From contig NZ_JACJQJ010000012.1 in NCBI RefSeq assembly GCF_014696615.1, positions 62,001 through 126,000 on the forward strand: a DNA stretch of 64,000 nt, written 5' to 3'. The notes under the pieces were generated by a model. That model had not been told where the DNA came from, ran no database searches, and saw only the letters and a list, made by a program, of their open reading frames with translations. Source of the stretch: Nostoc linckia FACHB-104 (GTDB lineage Bacteria; Cyanobacteriota; Cyanobacteriia; Cyanobacteriales; Nostocaceae). This document shows, piece by piece, positions 1-8,456 of this stretch. The position numbers and the translations under genes are program-made. Each line of letters starts with the position of its first letter. Position 1 is the stretch's first letter.

Positions 1-1589
1 CCGACTTTCCCATCTCCTAAAATTGTGGCTCCTGCAAATAAAGAGACATTCTTTAATTGCTTTCCTAAAGGTTTGACAACAATCTCTTGAATATCTTCAA
101 TGCTATCTACTACCAAACCAAAGCGATAGTTTTCAGCTTGAATAATGGCTATACTCAGCAGTTCGCTGTTAGTAGAACTAACTTGTAATATTTGATGGAG
201 GTAAATTAAAGGTATAAGTTCACCCCGCAAGCGATACACAGGAACATCATAAAATATTTCAATATTCTTTAATCCTTGCTCCATTTCTAGGCGCACTAGT
301 TCTTGGAGATTCCCTTGAGGAATAGCATAAAAATCACCGCCACTGCTGATAATTAATGCGGAAATAATCGCTAATGTCAGGGGAATTTTCAGTTTAAATG
401 TTGTTCCCTGTCCTAACTGGCTATCAATTTCGATACTACCGTTAATTTTTTCGATATTGTCCTTGACGATATCCATTCCTACCCCTCTTCCTGAGAGGTT
501 GGTGATTTGTTCGGCGGTAGAAAAGCCGCGTAAAAAAATTAAGTTCATCGCTTCTGAGTCACTCATCGCCGCTGCTTGAGTGGCGCTGACTAATCCCAGT
601 TGTTGCGATCGCGCTTTGAGTCGTTCGAGGTTGAGTCCTCTACCATCATCGCCAATTTCTAGATTGACTTTACCGCTTTCGTAAGCAGCTTTGAGAAATA
701 ACCTACCAACAGCAGGCTTACCCTTAGCTGTGCGTTCGGCGGGAAACTCAATCCCATGATCTACACAGTTGCGGATTAAATGAGTTAAGGGATCTTTGAT
801 GGCTTCAATAATACTTTTATCTAGTTCCGTATCTATCCCCACCATTTCCACTGCAACTTGTTTACCAGAAGCGATCGCTAAATCGCGAACTACCCGGGGG
901 AATTTTTGCCAGATACTATTAATTGGTTGTAGGCGCGTTTTCATTACCTGTTCTTGCAACTCGCCTGTAATTCCGTTTAAGCGTTGGCAAGCTGCAATCA
1001 AGTTGCTATCTTTGAGCTTGGTAGATAGTCTCATGACTTGGTTACGCGCTAACACCAGTTCACCTACCAAATTCATTACCTGATCTAACAACCCCACATT
1101 AACGCGAATATGAGATTCTGAGCTTGTCAGGCTTAAATCTTCTAAATCGCTATCCAGTAATTCAATAGTTGGCGGTGCTGGGGAAGTTGCTGCTGGCTGA
1201 GTCTGTTGTAATGCGGCGATTTTCTCAATCAGTTCTGCATAATCGCGATCGCCTTCTTTTCTTGTAGCTGCAATTACAGACAACATTTGTCTGATACTGT
1301 CAATTGTTTGGAGTAACGTACTAACGATTTCAGGGGTGATGGCTAAGGTGCTTTCGCGCAAACTTGACAACAAACTTTCCGCCGCGTGAGCCAACGCTTC
1401 TAACTTGGGAAACGGTAAAAATCCACAATTGCCTTTCAGGGTATGCAGCGAGCGATAAATCCTCGCTAACTCTTCACCATTTCCAGACTCTTTCTCCAGC
1501 TCAATAATGTCACGTTCAATTTGATCGAGATTCTCGTAGCTTTCAACGAGAAATGCTTCTATGTCGTCATCTATTTCTGTTAACTCCAT
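1..1589 (-). CDS. cheA: CheA-type chemotaxis histidine kinase (3' end outside window)
   Basis: Reading the minus strand from an ATG at 1589 gives an open frame to the window edge, about 529 residues. It begins with an HPt domain whose phospho-accepting His is about residue 49 (motif SLHTLKG). A dimerisation segment (LLDQVMNLVGELVLARNQ) follows, then a CheA-type ATPase with N-box LIRNCVDHGIEFP, G1 GDDGRGLN and G2 GRGVGMDIV, and a CheW-like domain starting near YAIPQGNLQEL. I see no separate P2 CheY-binding domain between HPt and dimerisation domain. CheA kinases phosphorylate CheY-type receivers in response to chemoreceptors; in cyanobacteria such proteins often control phototaxis, pili or hormogonia. 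The C-terminus, perhaps with a receiver domain, is cut off. It is divergent from the receiver and CheC genes on the other side of a 581-bp gap, which fits one signalling locus. Confidence 0.9.
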   Translation of the reverse strand, partial: MELTEIDDDIEAFLVESYENLDQIERDIIELEKESGNGEELARIYRSLHTLKGNCGFLPFPKLEALAHAAESLLSSLRESTLAITPEIVSTLLQTIDSIRQMLSVIAATRKEGDRDYAELIEKIAALQQTQPAATSPAPPTIELLDSDLEDLSLTSSESHIRVNVGLLDQVMNLVGELVLARNQVMRLSTKLKDSNLIAACQRLNGITGELQEQVMKTRLQPINSIWQKFPRVVRDLAIASGKQVAVEMVGIDTELDKSIIEAIKDPLTHLIRNCVDHGIEFPAERTAKGKPAVGRLFLKAAYESGKVNLEIGDDGRGLNLERLKARSQQLGLVSATQAAAMSDSEAMNLIFLRGFSTAEQITNLSGRGVGMDIVKDNIEKINGSIEIDSQLGQGTTFKLKIPLTLAIISALIISSGGDFYAIPQGNLQELVRLEMEQGLKNIEIFYDVPVYRLRGELIPLIYLHQILQVSSTNSELLSIAIIQAENYRFGLVVDSIEDIQEIVVKPLGKQLKNVSLFAGATILGDGKV

Positions 1590-2170
1590 TGTGTTAATAA
1601 ATTGCAAATTTGCTATTTTAATACTAATAACCTGCAAAAATCAATATATATATCTCTCTCATGAGAGATGTATAGTGTCATAAATGCTGAAAACATAATG
1701 CTACACTTAAAAACGAAAGTAAAGAAATGCAATACCCGCCTTTGCTATGCAAATCCCAATCTTCAAAAAGGTCAGTGTCAAACTAGACAATATTGAAAGT
1801 ATTAACGCTGCAATCGTCAATTTTTATAATTTTATCAAACTTGGGGCTACTTAAATTATATCAATAAAGTGTGTTTGACCATAGCATTTTCATGGCATAA
1901 ATGTGGAATCAATTTTGTAAACAACTAAATATGCCATCAAAGAATTTTATCTGGAGTGCAAAAAGCTAAAATGAAAATCAATTAACTGTGCAAACAATAG
2001 GCTTTTAATTACATAAAACTATAAAATACCATATCTTTGTTTATCCTTGAGTAAAAACTGCTGTATTAACTAAAGATAAATTTTTAGAAATAAGCTTAAT
2101 TTTTACGGATAATTCAAGAAGAGACTAATTTTGTAATTTTTGGAATTCACAGGTCAAAAGGGTAAAGCTG
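1590..2170. other. Divergent intergenic region between cheA and receiver gene
   Basis: This AT-rich gap of 581 bp has no convincing ORF. It must carry promoters for both divergent signalling genes. A small hairpin with a 7-bp stem (ATCTCTC/GAGAGAT, loop TCAT, 1652-1669) lies about 63 bp upstream of the cheA start. I could not identify a -10/-35 pair or a regulator site with confidence. Confidence 0.5.
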
Positions 2171-2536
2171 ATGGCATTGGTTTTAATTATCGATGATGCA
2201 GCCTTTTCTCGCAGAATGATTCGGAAGTTTCTGCAAGTAGATGGTTATGAAATCCTCGAAGCTAGTAATGGGCGTGAGGGTTTAGAAATGGTGCATAAGC
2301 ATCAGCCAAGCTGTGTCTTAGCTGATATTTTAATGCCTGAGATGAATGGTTTTGAATTTTTGCAAGCTCTCCAAGATGAACAATTAAAAATTCCTACCAT
2401 TATCATCTCAGCAGATATTCAAGAAGGCTCACGCAATCAAAGTTATCAGTTAGGTGCAGCGAACTTCATTAATAAACCGCCAAAAGAACATGAATTGCGT
2501 GCAGCTGTTCAGCAAGTTCTCAATACAAAGGAATAA
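2171..2536 (+). CDS. Single-domain response regulator (CheY-like receiver)
   Basis: The 121-residue product is one receiver domain with no output domain. The acidic pair is D8/D9, the phospho-acceptor is D52 in ADILMPEMNG, the switch Ser is S80 and the conserved Lys is K102 in NKP. It is probably the phosphorylation target of a CheA or hybrid kinase and would act by protein-protein contact. It lies 7 bp before a CheC-type phosphatase gene that would dephosphorylate such a receiver, so the two are likely co-transcribed. Which kinase phosphorylates it is inference: the divergent CheA-type kinase at 1-1589 or the hybrid kinase at 3206-4822. Confidence 0.92.
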   Translation: MALVLIIDDAAFSRRMIRKFLQVDGYEILEASNGREGLEMVHKHQPSCVLADILMPEMNGFEFLQALQDEQLKIPTIIISADIQEGSRNQSYQLGAANFINKPPKEHELRAAVQQVLNTKE

Positions 2537-2543
2537 AGCCAAG

Positions 2544-3149
2544 ATGAATGTGACAGCAGAACAATTAGATGCCCTACAAGAATTAATTAATATTGGAGTT
2601 GGTAGGGCAGCAAGTTTACTCAATGAAATGGTAAACTCTCACATTCGTCTGGAAATTCCATTCGTGAAAGTATTAACAGCTGCGGATGCCTATGAAGAAT
2701 TAGCTTTAAGATTTCATGAAGATAGTTTAGCAGCTGTGAGACTTGGTTTTACAGGGCCGTTTTATGGTACAGCTGGCTTGATTTTCCCGACTGACAGTGC
2801 TTCCTCATTAGTAGCAGTTTTGACTGGTGAAGAACCAGGTTCAACTGACTTAGACGCAGTGAAAATTGGGACATTAAGTGAAATTGGGAATATTGTAATT
2901 AATGGGGTAATGGGTTCGATCGGTAATGTGTTAAGGCAGCACATGAATTATACATTACCCGTTTATTTAGAAGATAAAATTGAAAATTTATTAGCATCTG
3001 CAAATGTAAGCGAGTCGAAAATGTTGCTAGCACAAGCTAGATTTACAATTGAACAATTGGAACTGATTGGAGATATTATTTTAATATTTGAATTAGATAC
3101 ATTTGATACCTTAATTCAAGTGATTAATCAGGAAATGGGAGTCTCGTGA
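2544..3149 (+). CDS. CheC/CheX-family receiver phosphatase
   Basis: The product has 201 residues. Two copies of the CheC active-site pattern ExxN are visible: near the N-terminus DALQELINIG (D-x3-E-x2-N) and in the middle TLSEIGNIVING. Proteins with these motifs hydrolyse the acyl phosphate of CheY-type receivers. The start at 2544 puts the usual CheC N-terminal helix right at the front. The frame is open back to 2454, but that region overlaps the receiver gene. The gene follows the receiver by 7 bp, which argues for an operon and for that receiver as substrate. No CheD is visible in the window. Confidence 0.85.
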   Translation: MNVTAEQLDALQELINIGVGRAASLLNEMVNSHIRLEIPFVKVLTAADAYEELALRFHEDSLAAVRLGFTGPFYGTAGLIFPTDSASSLVAVLTGEEPGSTDLDAVKIGTLSEIGNIVINGVMGSIGNVLRQHMNYTLPVYLEDKIENLLASANVSESKMLLAQARFTIEQLELIGDIILIFELDTFDTLIQVINQEMGVS

Positions 3150-3205
3150 GAGCAAAAATATCGCAAAATGCAGTAGAAAAAATTTAAAAGCAGTCTGATG
3201 ATTAT

Positions 3206-4822
3206 ATGAATAGAATCGAACAAGCTCAAGAAAAATTTGCCCTTCTAGATAAAATTACTTTAGGAGCTTTTGTTCTACAGTCAGACTACAGTGTTTTATT
3301 CTGGAATTCCAGTTTAGAAGAATGGACACAAATTCCCCGCAGCCGGATTTTAGGTAATTCAATTCTGGAATATTTTTCCCATCTTAATCAACCGCGCTAC
3401 ATTCATCGCTTAGATCAAATTTTTCAAGGTGGCCCGCCAACAATATTTTCTTCGCAATTGCATCAATATATTATTCCCGTACCCTTACCCCAAGAAAAAT
3501 ATCGCATTCAGCATACAACAGTAACTGCTGTACAAGCTGATGCTGATGAGTTTTATGCCCTATTTTCTATTCAAGATGTTACCGATCTAACCTTCCGCGT
3601 TCAAGAATATAAAAGCTTGCGAGATAAAGCATTAGCAGAAGCAGAAGCCCGTCAGCGATCGCAAGAAGCCGCCGAAGCCGCAAACCGCATCAAAGATGAA
3701 TTTCTCGCCATCGTCTCCCATGAGTTGCGATCGCCACTTAACCCGATTTTGGGGTGGGCGAAGTTACTCAAAAAACGTAATTTAAATGAAATAACTACCC
3801 TGCGCGCTGTAGAAACTATCGAACGCAACGCCGAATTACAAGCGCAGTTAATTGATGATTTGTTAGATATCTCGCGCATCCTGCGAGGTAAACTCGGTTT
3901 AAATTTAGAAACAGTAAATCTAGCTACAACAATTGAAGCGGCTTTAGAGACAGTAAGATTAGCAGCAGAAGCCAAATCTATGCAAATTCATCTCAATTTA
4001 GATTACAAAGTAGCCCAGGTAAAAGGTGATAGTAGTCGGTTGCAACAAGTTGTGTGGAATTTGCTTTCTAACGCCATCAAATTTACTCCATCTGGTGGAG
4101 AAATAGAAGTTAAATTACAACAAATAGATTCGCAAGTAGAAATTCAAGTCAGCGATACAGGTAAAGGTATTAGTCCAGATTTTCTACCTCATGTATTTGA
4201 ATATTTCCGCCAAGCCGATAGTACAATCACCCGCAGATCGGGGGGATTAGGATTAGGTTTAGCGATTGTCCGCCAACTTGTAGAATTACATGGTGGTAGA
4301 GTTTGGGCAGAAAGTCTTGGAGAAGACAAAGGCGCGACATTTACAGTTTCTCTACCCGCTTTGCAAAAAACACTGAGATTATCAGCCAGAGATAGCGATT
4401 TATCACAAGATTCCTATTCCTTATCTGTACCCTATGCCCCATTAGAAGGAATTAGGGTATTAGTTGTAGACGATGATGTGGATACGCGCGAATTTCTCGC
4501 CTTTTTATTAGAACAACATGGTGCAATCGTCACCAGCGCCGCCTCAGCCAACGAAGCACTAATTGCGATCGCCCAATCAAAACCCGATTTATTATTAAGC
4601 GACTTAGGTATGCCAGAAGTTGATGGCTACGCCTTAATCCGTAAAATCCGCAGTATGTCAGCCCAGCAAGGAAAAGAAATTCCCGCGATCGCCCTCACCG
4701 CCTACGCCGCAGAAACCACACAACAACAAGTATTTGCAGCTGGATTTCAACTGCATATCGCAAAACCCGCCGATCCCTCAAAATTAATCGCTGCGATCGC
4801 TGCACTCGTCAAACGTTTATAG
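3206..4822 (+). CDS. Hybrid sensor histidine kinase (PAS, HisKA, HATPase, receiver)
   Basis: The product has 538 residues and no membrane segment, so it is probably cytoplasmic. An N-terminal PAS-like region covers about residues 12-130 and is followed by an Ala/Glu-rich coiled linker. HisKA has its His near residue 172 in SHELRSPLNP. The ATPase domain has N-box WNLLSNAIKFTPSGG, G1 SDTGKGIS and G2 GGLGLGLAIV. A C-terminal receiver starts near residue 415 (VLVVDDD), with the phospho-Asp in LLLSDLGMPEVDG. It lies 56 bp after the CheC-type gene on the same strand and is probably part of the same transcript. The input signal cannot be told from the sequence. Confidence 0.93.
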   Translation: MNRIEQAQEKFALLDKITLGAFVLQSDYSVLFWNSSLEEWTQIPRSRILGNSILEYFSHLNQPRYIHRLDQIFQGGPPTIFSSQLHQYIIPVPLPQEKYRIQHTTVTAVQADADEFYALFSIQDVTDLTFRVQEYKSLRDKALAEAEARQRSQEAAEAANRIKDEFLAIVSHELRSPLNPILGWAKLLKKRNLNEITTLRAVETIERNAELQAQLIDDLLDISRILRGKLGLNLETVNLATTIEAALETVRLAAEAKSMQIHLNLDYKVAQVKGDSSRLQQVVWNLLSNAIKFTPSGGEIEVKLQQIDSQVEIQVSDTGKGISPDFLPHVFEYFRQADSTITRRSGGLGLGLAIVRQLVELHGGRVWAESLGEDKGATFTVSLPALQKTLRLSARDSDLSQDSYSLSVPYAPLEGIRVLVVDDDVDTREFLAFLLEQHGAIVTSAASANEALIAIAQSKPDLLLSDLGMPEVDGYALIRKIRSMSAQQGKEIPAIALTAYAAETTQQQVFAAGFQLHIAKPADPSKLIAAIAALVKRL

Positions 4823-4859
4823 GGACTGCGGACTGGGAAGAAATGAATAATGACTTTTA

Positions 4860-4897
4860 ACTCTTGTACAGACGCGATTCATCGCGTCTCTGCAACT
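4860..4897. repeat. Palindromic dispersed repeat, copy 1
   Basis: This 38-bp segment differs by one base from 14421-14458. Its core is a near-perfect 20-bp palindrome, AGACGCGATTCATCGCGTCT. It sits directly in front of the monooxygenase gene and could form a hairpin in the 5' leader of that mRNA. Confidence 0.8.
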
Positions 4898-4911
4898 CAG
4901 GGAAAGTAAAA

Positions 4912-6054
4912 ATGATGCACACAGCCCAGAAAATTATCATTATTGGCGGAGGGATTGGCGGCGCAGCCACAGCCTTAGCACTACATCAAGCTGGATTTGA
5001 TGTGACTGTTTACGAACGTACCTCGGAGTTACGCGAAGTAGGTGCAGGAATTGCACTGTGGGCAAATGCTACCCATGTATTGAAAAATTTAGGCTTGTTA
5101 GAAGATGCCATTCTTGTAGGTAATTGCATTACCAATTATCAATTTAATTCCCAAAGTGGTAAGGAACTAGTCAACGTCAATGTCGATCAATTCGATTTAC
5201 CAGTTCTCGGAATCCATCGTGCTGATTTACACGCCCTACTTTGGGGTAGTGTACCAAAAGAAAAGTTTGTTTTAGGGCAAATATTTGAGCAATTTCAGCA
5301 AACGGGAGACAAAATTCAAGCCGAGTTCGCCTCTGGTTTAACTGTTGATGGTGATGCTTTGATTGGTGCTGATGGTTTGAAATCGCGGGTACGAGCATTA
5401 CTATTGGGTGACAACCCGCCGATTTATCGCAACTTTACTACCTGGCGCGGGCTGACAGATTACATTCCTAGCGAGTACCTTCCTGGCTATATTAGAGAGT
5501 TCTTCGGTTTAGGTAAAGCCTTTGGTTTTATGATGCTGGGTAAAAATCGGATGTATTGGTACGCCGCAGCTAAAGCCCCAGCAGCACAACCAGATTCAGC
5601 ACTGGGGCGCAAAAAGCAACTAGAGGAAATGTTTCAAGGCTGGTTCCCCGCCATTCCAGAATTGATTGCGGCTACAGATGAAGCCAATATCCTCAAAACA
5701 GATCTCTACGATCGCATCCCCTCTCGCCCTTGGGGAAAGCAAAATATTACACTGCTAGGAGATGCAGCCCACCCCATGCTACCAACCTTAGGCCAAGGTG
5801 CGTGCATGGCATTAGAAGACGCAGTTGTGCTTACCAAGTGTTTACAAACACAAGCAGATCCCACATCTGCCTTTCAAGAATACGAGTCACAGCGCTTTGC
5901 GCGGACTAAATCGATTGTGGAACAGTCTTTGCGATCGGGGAAGATGGGCGAATTAGAGAATCGCTACGCTGTAGCGTTACGCAACACTTTGATGAAACTC
6001 ATAGGAGGAGCAATTAATAACAGCTTTTACTCAATTCACGCCTACAGAGTATGA
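4912..6054 (+). CDS. FAD-dependent monooxygenase (aromatic hydroxylase type)
   Basis: The 380-residue product is a class A flavin monooxygenase. The N-terminal Rossmann fold carries GGGIGG (residues 12-17), with the Glu that binds ADP-ribose in VYER. A GADGLKSRVR segment matches the DG motif that contacts FAD and NAD(P)H, and GDAAHPMLPTLGQGA is the second FAD motif. Relatives include salicylate hydroxylase, zeaxanthin epoxidase-like and UbiH/TetX-type enzymes; the substrate cannot be inferred. I chose the ATG at 4912 (a second ATG follows at once) because it places the FAD motif near the N-terminus, and because the open frame upstream to 4864 is the palindromic repeat. There is no clear partner gene nearby. 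Confidence 0.88.
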   Translation: MMHTAQKIIIIGGGIGGAATALALHQAGFDVTVYERTSELREVGAGIALWANATHVLKNLGLLEDAILVGNCITNYQFNSQSGKELVNVNVDQFDLPVLGIHRADLHALLWGSVPKEKFVLGQIFEQFQQTGDKIQAEFASGLTVDGDALIGADGLKSRVRALLLGDNPPIYRNFTTWRGLTDYIPSEYLPGYIREFFGLGKAFGFMMLGKNRMYWYAAAKAPAAQPDSALGRKKQLEEMFQGWFPAIPELIAATDEANILKTDLYDRIPSRPWGKQNITLLGDAAHPMLPTLGQGACMALEDAVVLTKCLQTQADPTSAFQEYESQRFARTKSIVEQSLRSGKMGELENRYAVALRNTLMKLIGGAINNSFYSIHAYRV

Positions 6055-6427
6055 GTGCGGTGAAACCTTAGAAACTCACTTCTGTGCTACCTTAATGCCG
6101 TTATGCAACACATTTAGCTAATCTGCCAAATAGTACCCTTGGGGGTAATGGCTTGATGTGTGAATTTTGTCAGAATTAAAAGTGTAGAAACTAAATAAAA
6201 CTATTAAGGACTGACAAAAACAAGCAATCCCAAAATCTAATAAATAATTAAAGTTTAAAACTTGGTTTGATTATATTCACCAAAACTCTTCCTTTTTCAA
6301 GGCTATTATTTGCCAAAATTCATAATAATTATTAGTTATCAGTCAAGGGTTAGGGCTGGAAGTCAAGATTAATCAGTAAATTATTCCTTCATCCCATTAC
6401 CTATTACCCATTACCCATTACCCAATT
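6055..6427. other. Intergenic region with ATTACCC heptamer repeat
   Basis: This 373-bp AT-rich gap holds no ORF I can support. Its last 34 bp (6393-6426) are ATTACCC-type 7-bp repeats that end next to the start codon of the following gene, so the repeat forms its ribosome-binding region. No Shine-Dalgarno sequence is evident there. Confidence 0.6.
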
Positions 6428-8167
6428 ATGTCATCTACTTTACAATCAGAAATAGGTGTATCGCCATCGGGTTTAAAGTGGGATATTGATAATTTTCGCT
6501 TGTGGGAAAGTACACAAGCTGATGTAATTCTCTATATTCCTCTACAGCCAAAACTCGCAATTAATTTAGAAAATCAACGCTATCAAGTTGGTGTAAGCAT
6601 CTTCCACCAATGGCAAGCATCCCAAGATAACATTACTGGTGGTCATGTCAACTTTACACTGACAACAAAAACTGAATTAAGCCCTCAAGCTTGGGAAGAA
6701 TTACAAGCAAAATGGCTGAAAGAAATTACCAAACAAGGATATTACGGTAGCCTTAAACCTAAATTTTTACCCTTACCAATACGCCAGCTAACAGCCCAAA
6801 TTTTATTAGATTCACAAATAGGTCAAGTTAAACAGCCTGGAGAAAATAATACAACTCCTGATAATAGCGAAACTTACTTTTTGTGGTTAGATTTAACAGC
6901 TAAGGGAGGCGTAGCATGGGAGCAAGGTCTAAAATTGCGTCGCCTTCCCGCCGCAGATGTGCAACTAGAATATGAATATCCACAATTACTTCCAGCAATC
7001 AGTGCCCGCATTCATGTTGATGGTAAGCGCGTTTATCATGCTGTGACTGCTGTATTGAAATTAGGTAAAGATGGATATTATTACGGTGATGCTAGCCAAA
7101 TTCAAGCAGCTTGGGCAAATTCAGTCAAAGAAAAAGCGATTGATGTTGAGTTAATAGGTACTTTACCTGCTCAATTAGAAGCAACTAGACAAAATTTAGT
7201 GAATAATTTTATTGAGCAAACAAGACAACGATTATTTAATTTATTGTTTTTACCCCAAGTGGGTACTGTCAGCCCATCGGAAAAAGGAGATAATAGCACT
7301 ATATACATTCTCCAGTGGCAAAAACATACTGACACCTTAGATTTAACTTTTCAATTAAGAGTTGAAGGTTGGACTTGGCTCAAAGGTGATATGAATACAG
7401 ATATCAATACTCTTTTTCAGAATATTGATAGTAGTTATATCAATACTGTTTACCAAGAGACTTCCTTCCCGATTAATGTCACTGTCCAAGGCAATCCGAT
7501 GATTTCCAATGTGGCAATTTCCTTGTCAGCTAGCGAAGGTAAATCACCAGAAGCATTAGTATTTGGTAGTGCTGGCGGTACGAAAGAATTTCTCGCCACG
7601 AGTCGTAAACCAGAGGATGTGACGATTACCTATCAAGCGAAAGTTAGCTTTACATCTGCAACCTGGCCTGTACTAGAAACCAGGAATACAGCAACAGTTG
7701 CTCAAGGCGGAAATCGAATTATCTTACAGCCTGGGAAATGGATAGATAGGCTCAAAATCTACTTTTTTATCCGTGAAGGTAACGAAATCCAACCTCTTGC
7801 TGAATTAGATAAGGATGATTACTTGGTGGTGAATATTTCCTATCAAGGGCAGCATTTACAAACACCAATTAAAGAATCAGCCCGTATCAATTCTCAAGAA
7901 GTTATGGAGTTTGTTTTTCCCCTTGACCCTAAAGGTAGCGCTGGGCAATTAAAGTTAAGTGTCTTGGGTTTAATTAATAAAAAAATGTTGCGGAGTTCGC
8001 AACAGAATATCAATGCTGATGAAAGGAATGTTTATATTTTAGTCAGCAAAGATGCAATTCAACTGGTTAGTAAAGAAAGTGTGATATCTGAAGACGACGA
8101 ATTAGCACAGCGCTTGTTAGAAAATCAAGCACATCCAGTAGTAACAATTCAAAATTCAATAAAGTAG
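6428..8167 (+). CDS. Uncharacterised protein, first member of protease-linked paralogue family
   Basis: I do not recognise this 579-residue protein. It has no signal peptide or membrane span and looks rich in beta strands. It aligns by eye along its whole length with the product of 8457-10475. Shared blocks are the N-terminal MSS-LQ-E-GV--SG-KWD, an LTxxGxxxWxxGLKxR-like segment, SASEGKSPEA-VFG--GGT, TVAQGGN-I-L, FIREG, and the C-terminal SKD-IQLVS--SV--EDD-LAQ-LLE. The protein therefore seems to consist of two or three beta-rich domains. It is the first of four long same-strand genes, including a subtilisin-like protease, separated by gaps of 13-289 bp. A role as a structural partner, substrate or chaperone of the protease is inference only. 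Confidence 0.75.
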   Translation: MSSTLQSEIGVSPSGLKWDIDNFRLWESTQADVILYIPLQPKLAINLENQRYQVGVSIFHQWQASQDNITGGHVNFTLTTKTELSPQAWEELQAKWLKEITKQGYYGSLKPKFLPLPIRQLTAQILLDSQIGQVKQPGENNTTPDNSETYFLWLDLTAKGGVAWEQGLKLRRLPAADVQLEYEYPQLLPAISARIHVDGKRVYHAVTAVLKLGKDGYYYGDASQIQAAWANSVKEKAIDVELIGTLPAQLEATRQNLVNNFIEQTRQRLFNLLFLPQVGTVSPSEKGDNSTIYILQWQKHTDTLDLTFQLRVEGWTWLKGDMNTDINTLFQNIDSSYINTVYQETSFPINVTVQGNPMISNVAISLSASEGKSPEALVFGSAGGTKEFLATSRKPEDVTITYQAKVSFTSATWPVLETRNTATVAQGGNRIILQPGKWIDRLKIYFFIREGNEIQPLAELDKDDYLVVNISYQGQHLQTPIKESARINSQEVMEFVFPLDPKGSAGQLKLSVLGLINKKMLRSSQQNINADERNVYILVSKDAIQLVSKESVISEDDELAQRLLENQAHPVVTIQNSIK

Positions 8168-8456
8168 AGTTGGTACTTTTTACCCAACTAAACTATTAAA
8201 CTTTACAAGATTTTTCACAAGTTCAAAAATGCCAAATACCAATTCCAGGCGGTACAGATTGATACCGCCACTGTGTGCCTTGCCTCCATAAGACCAATTC
8301 ACCAAAAGATAGTTATAAATTCCAATTCTAAAACCTAAATGCTATCGGAATTTTGTAATTACGAATTGGTTCACCGCAGAGATAAGGTGCAATATACGTC
8401 TCAACTAAGTCAAATCTACAAATTAACTTTGAAACAGCCAAGGAGTGCTGAAATTT

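Noticed and set aside
2454-2543. Extended N-terminus of the CheC-type gene
   Set aside because: It overlaps the receiver gene in another frame and places 30 unrelated residues before the conserved first helix.
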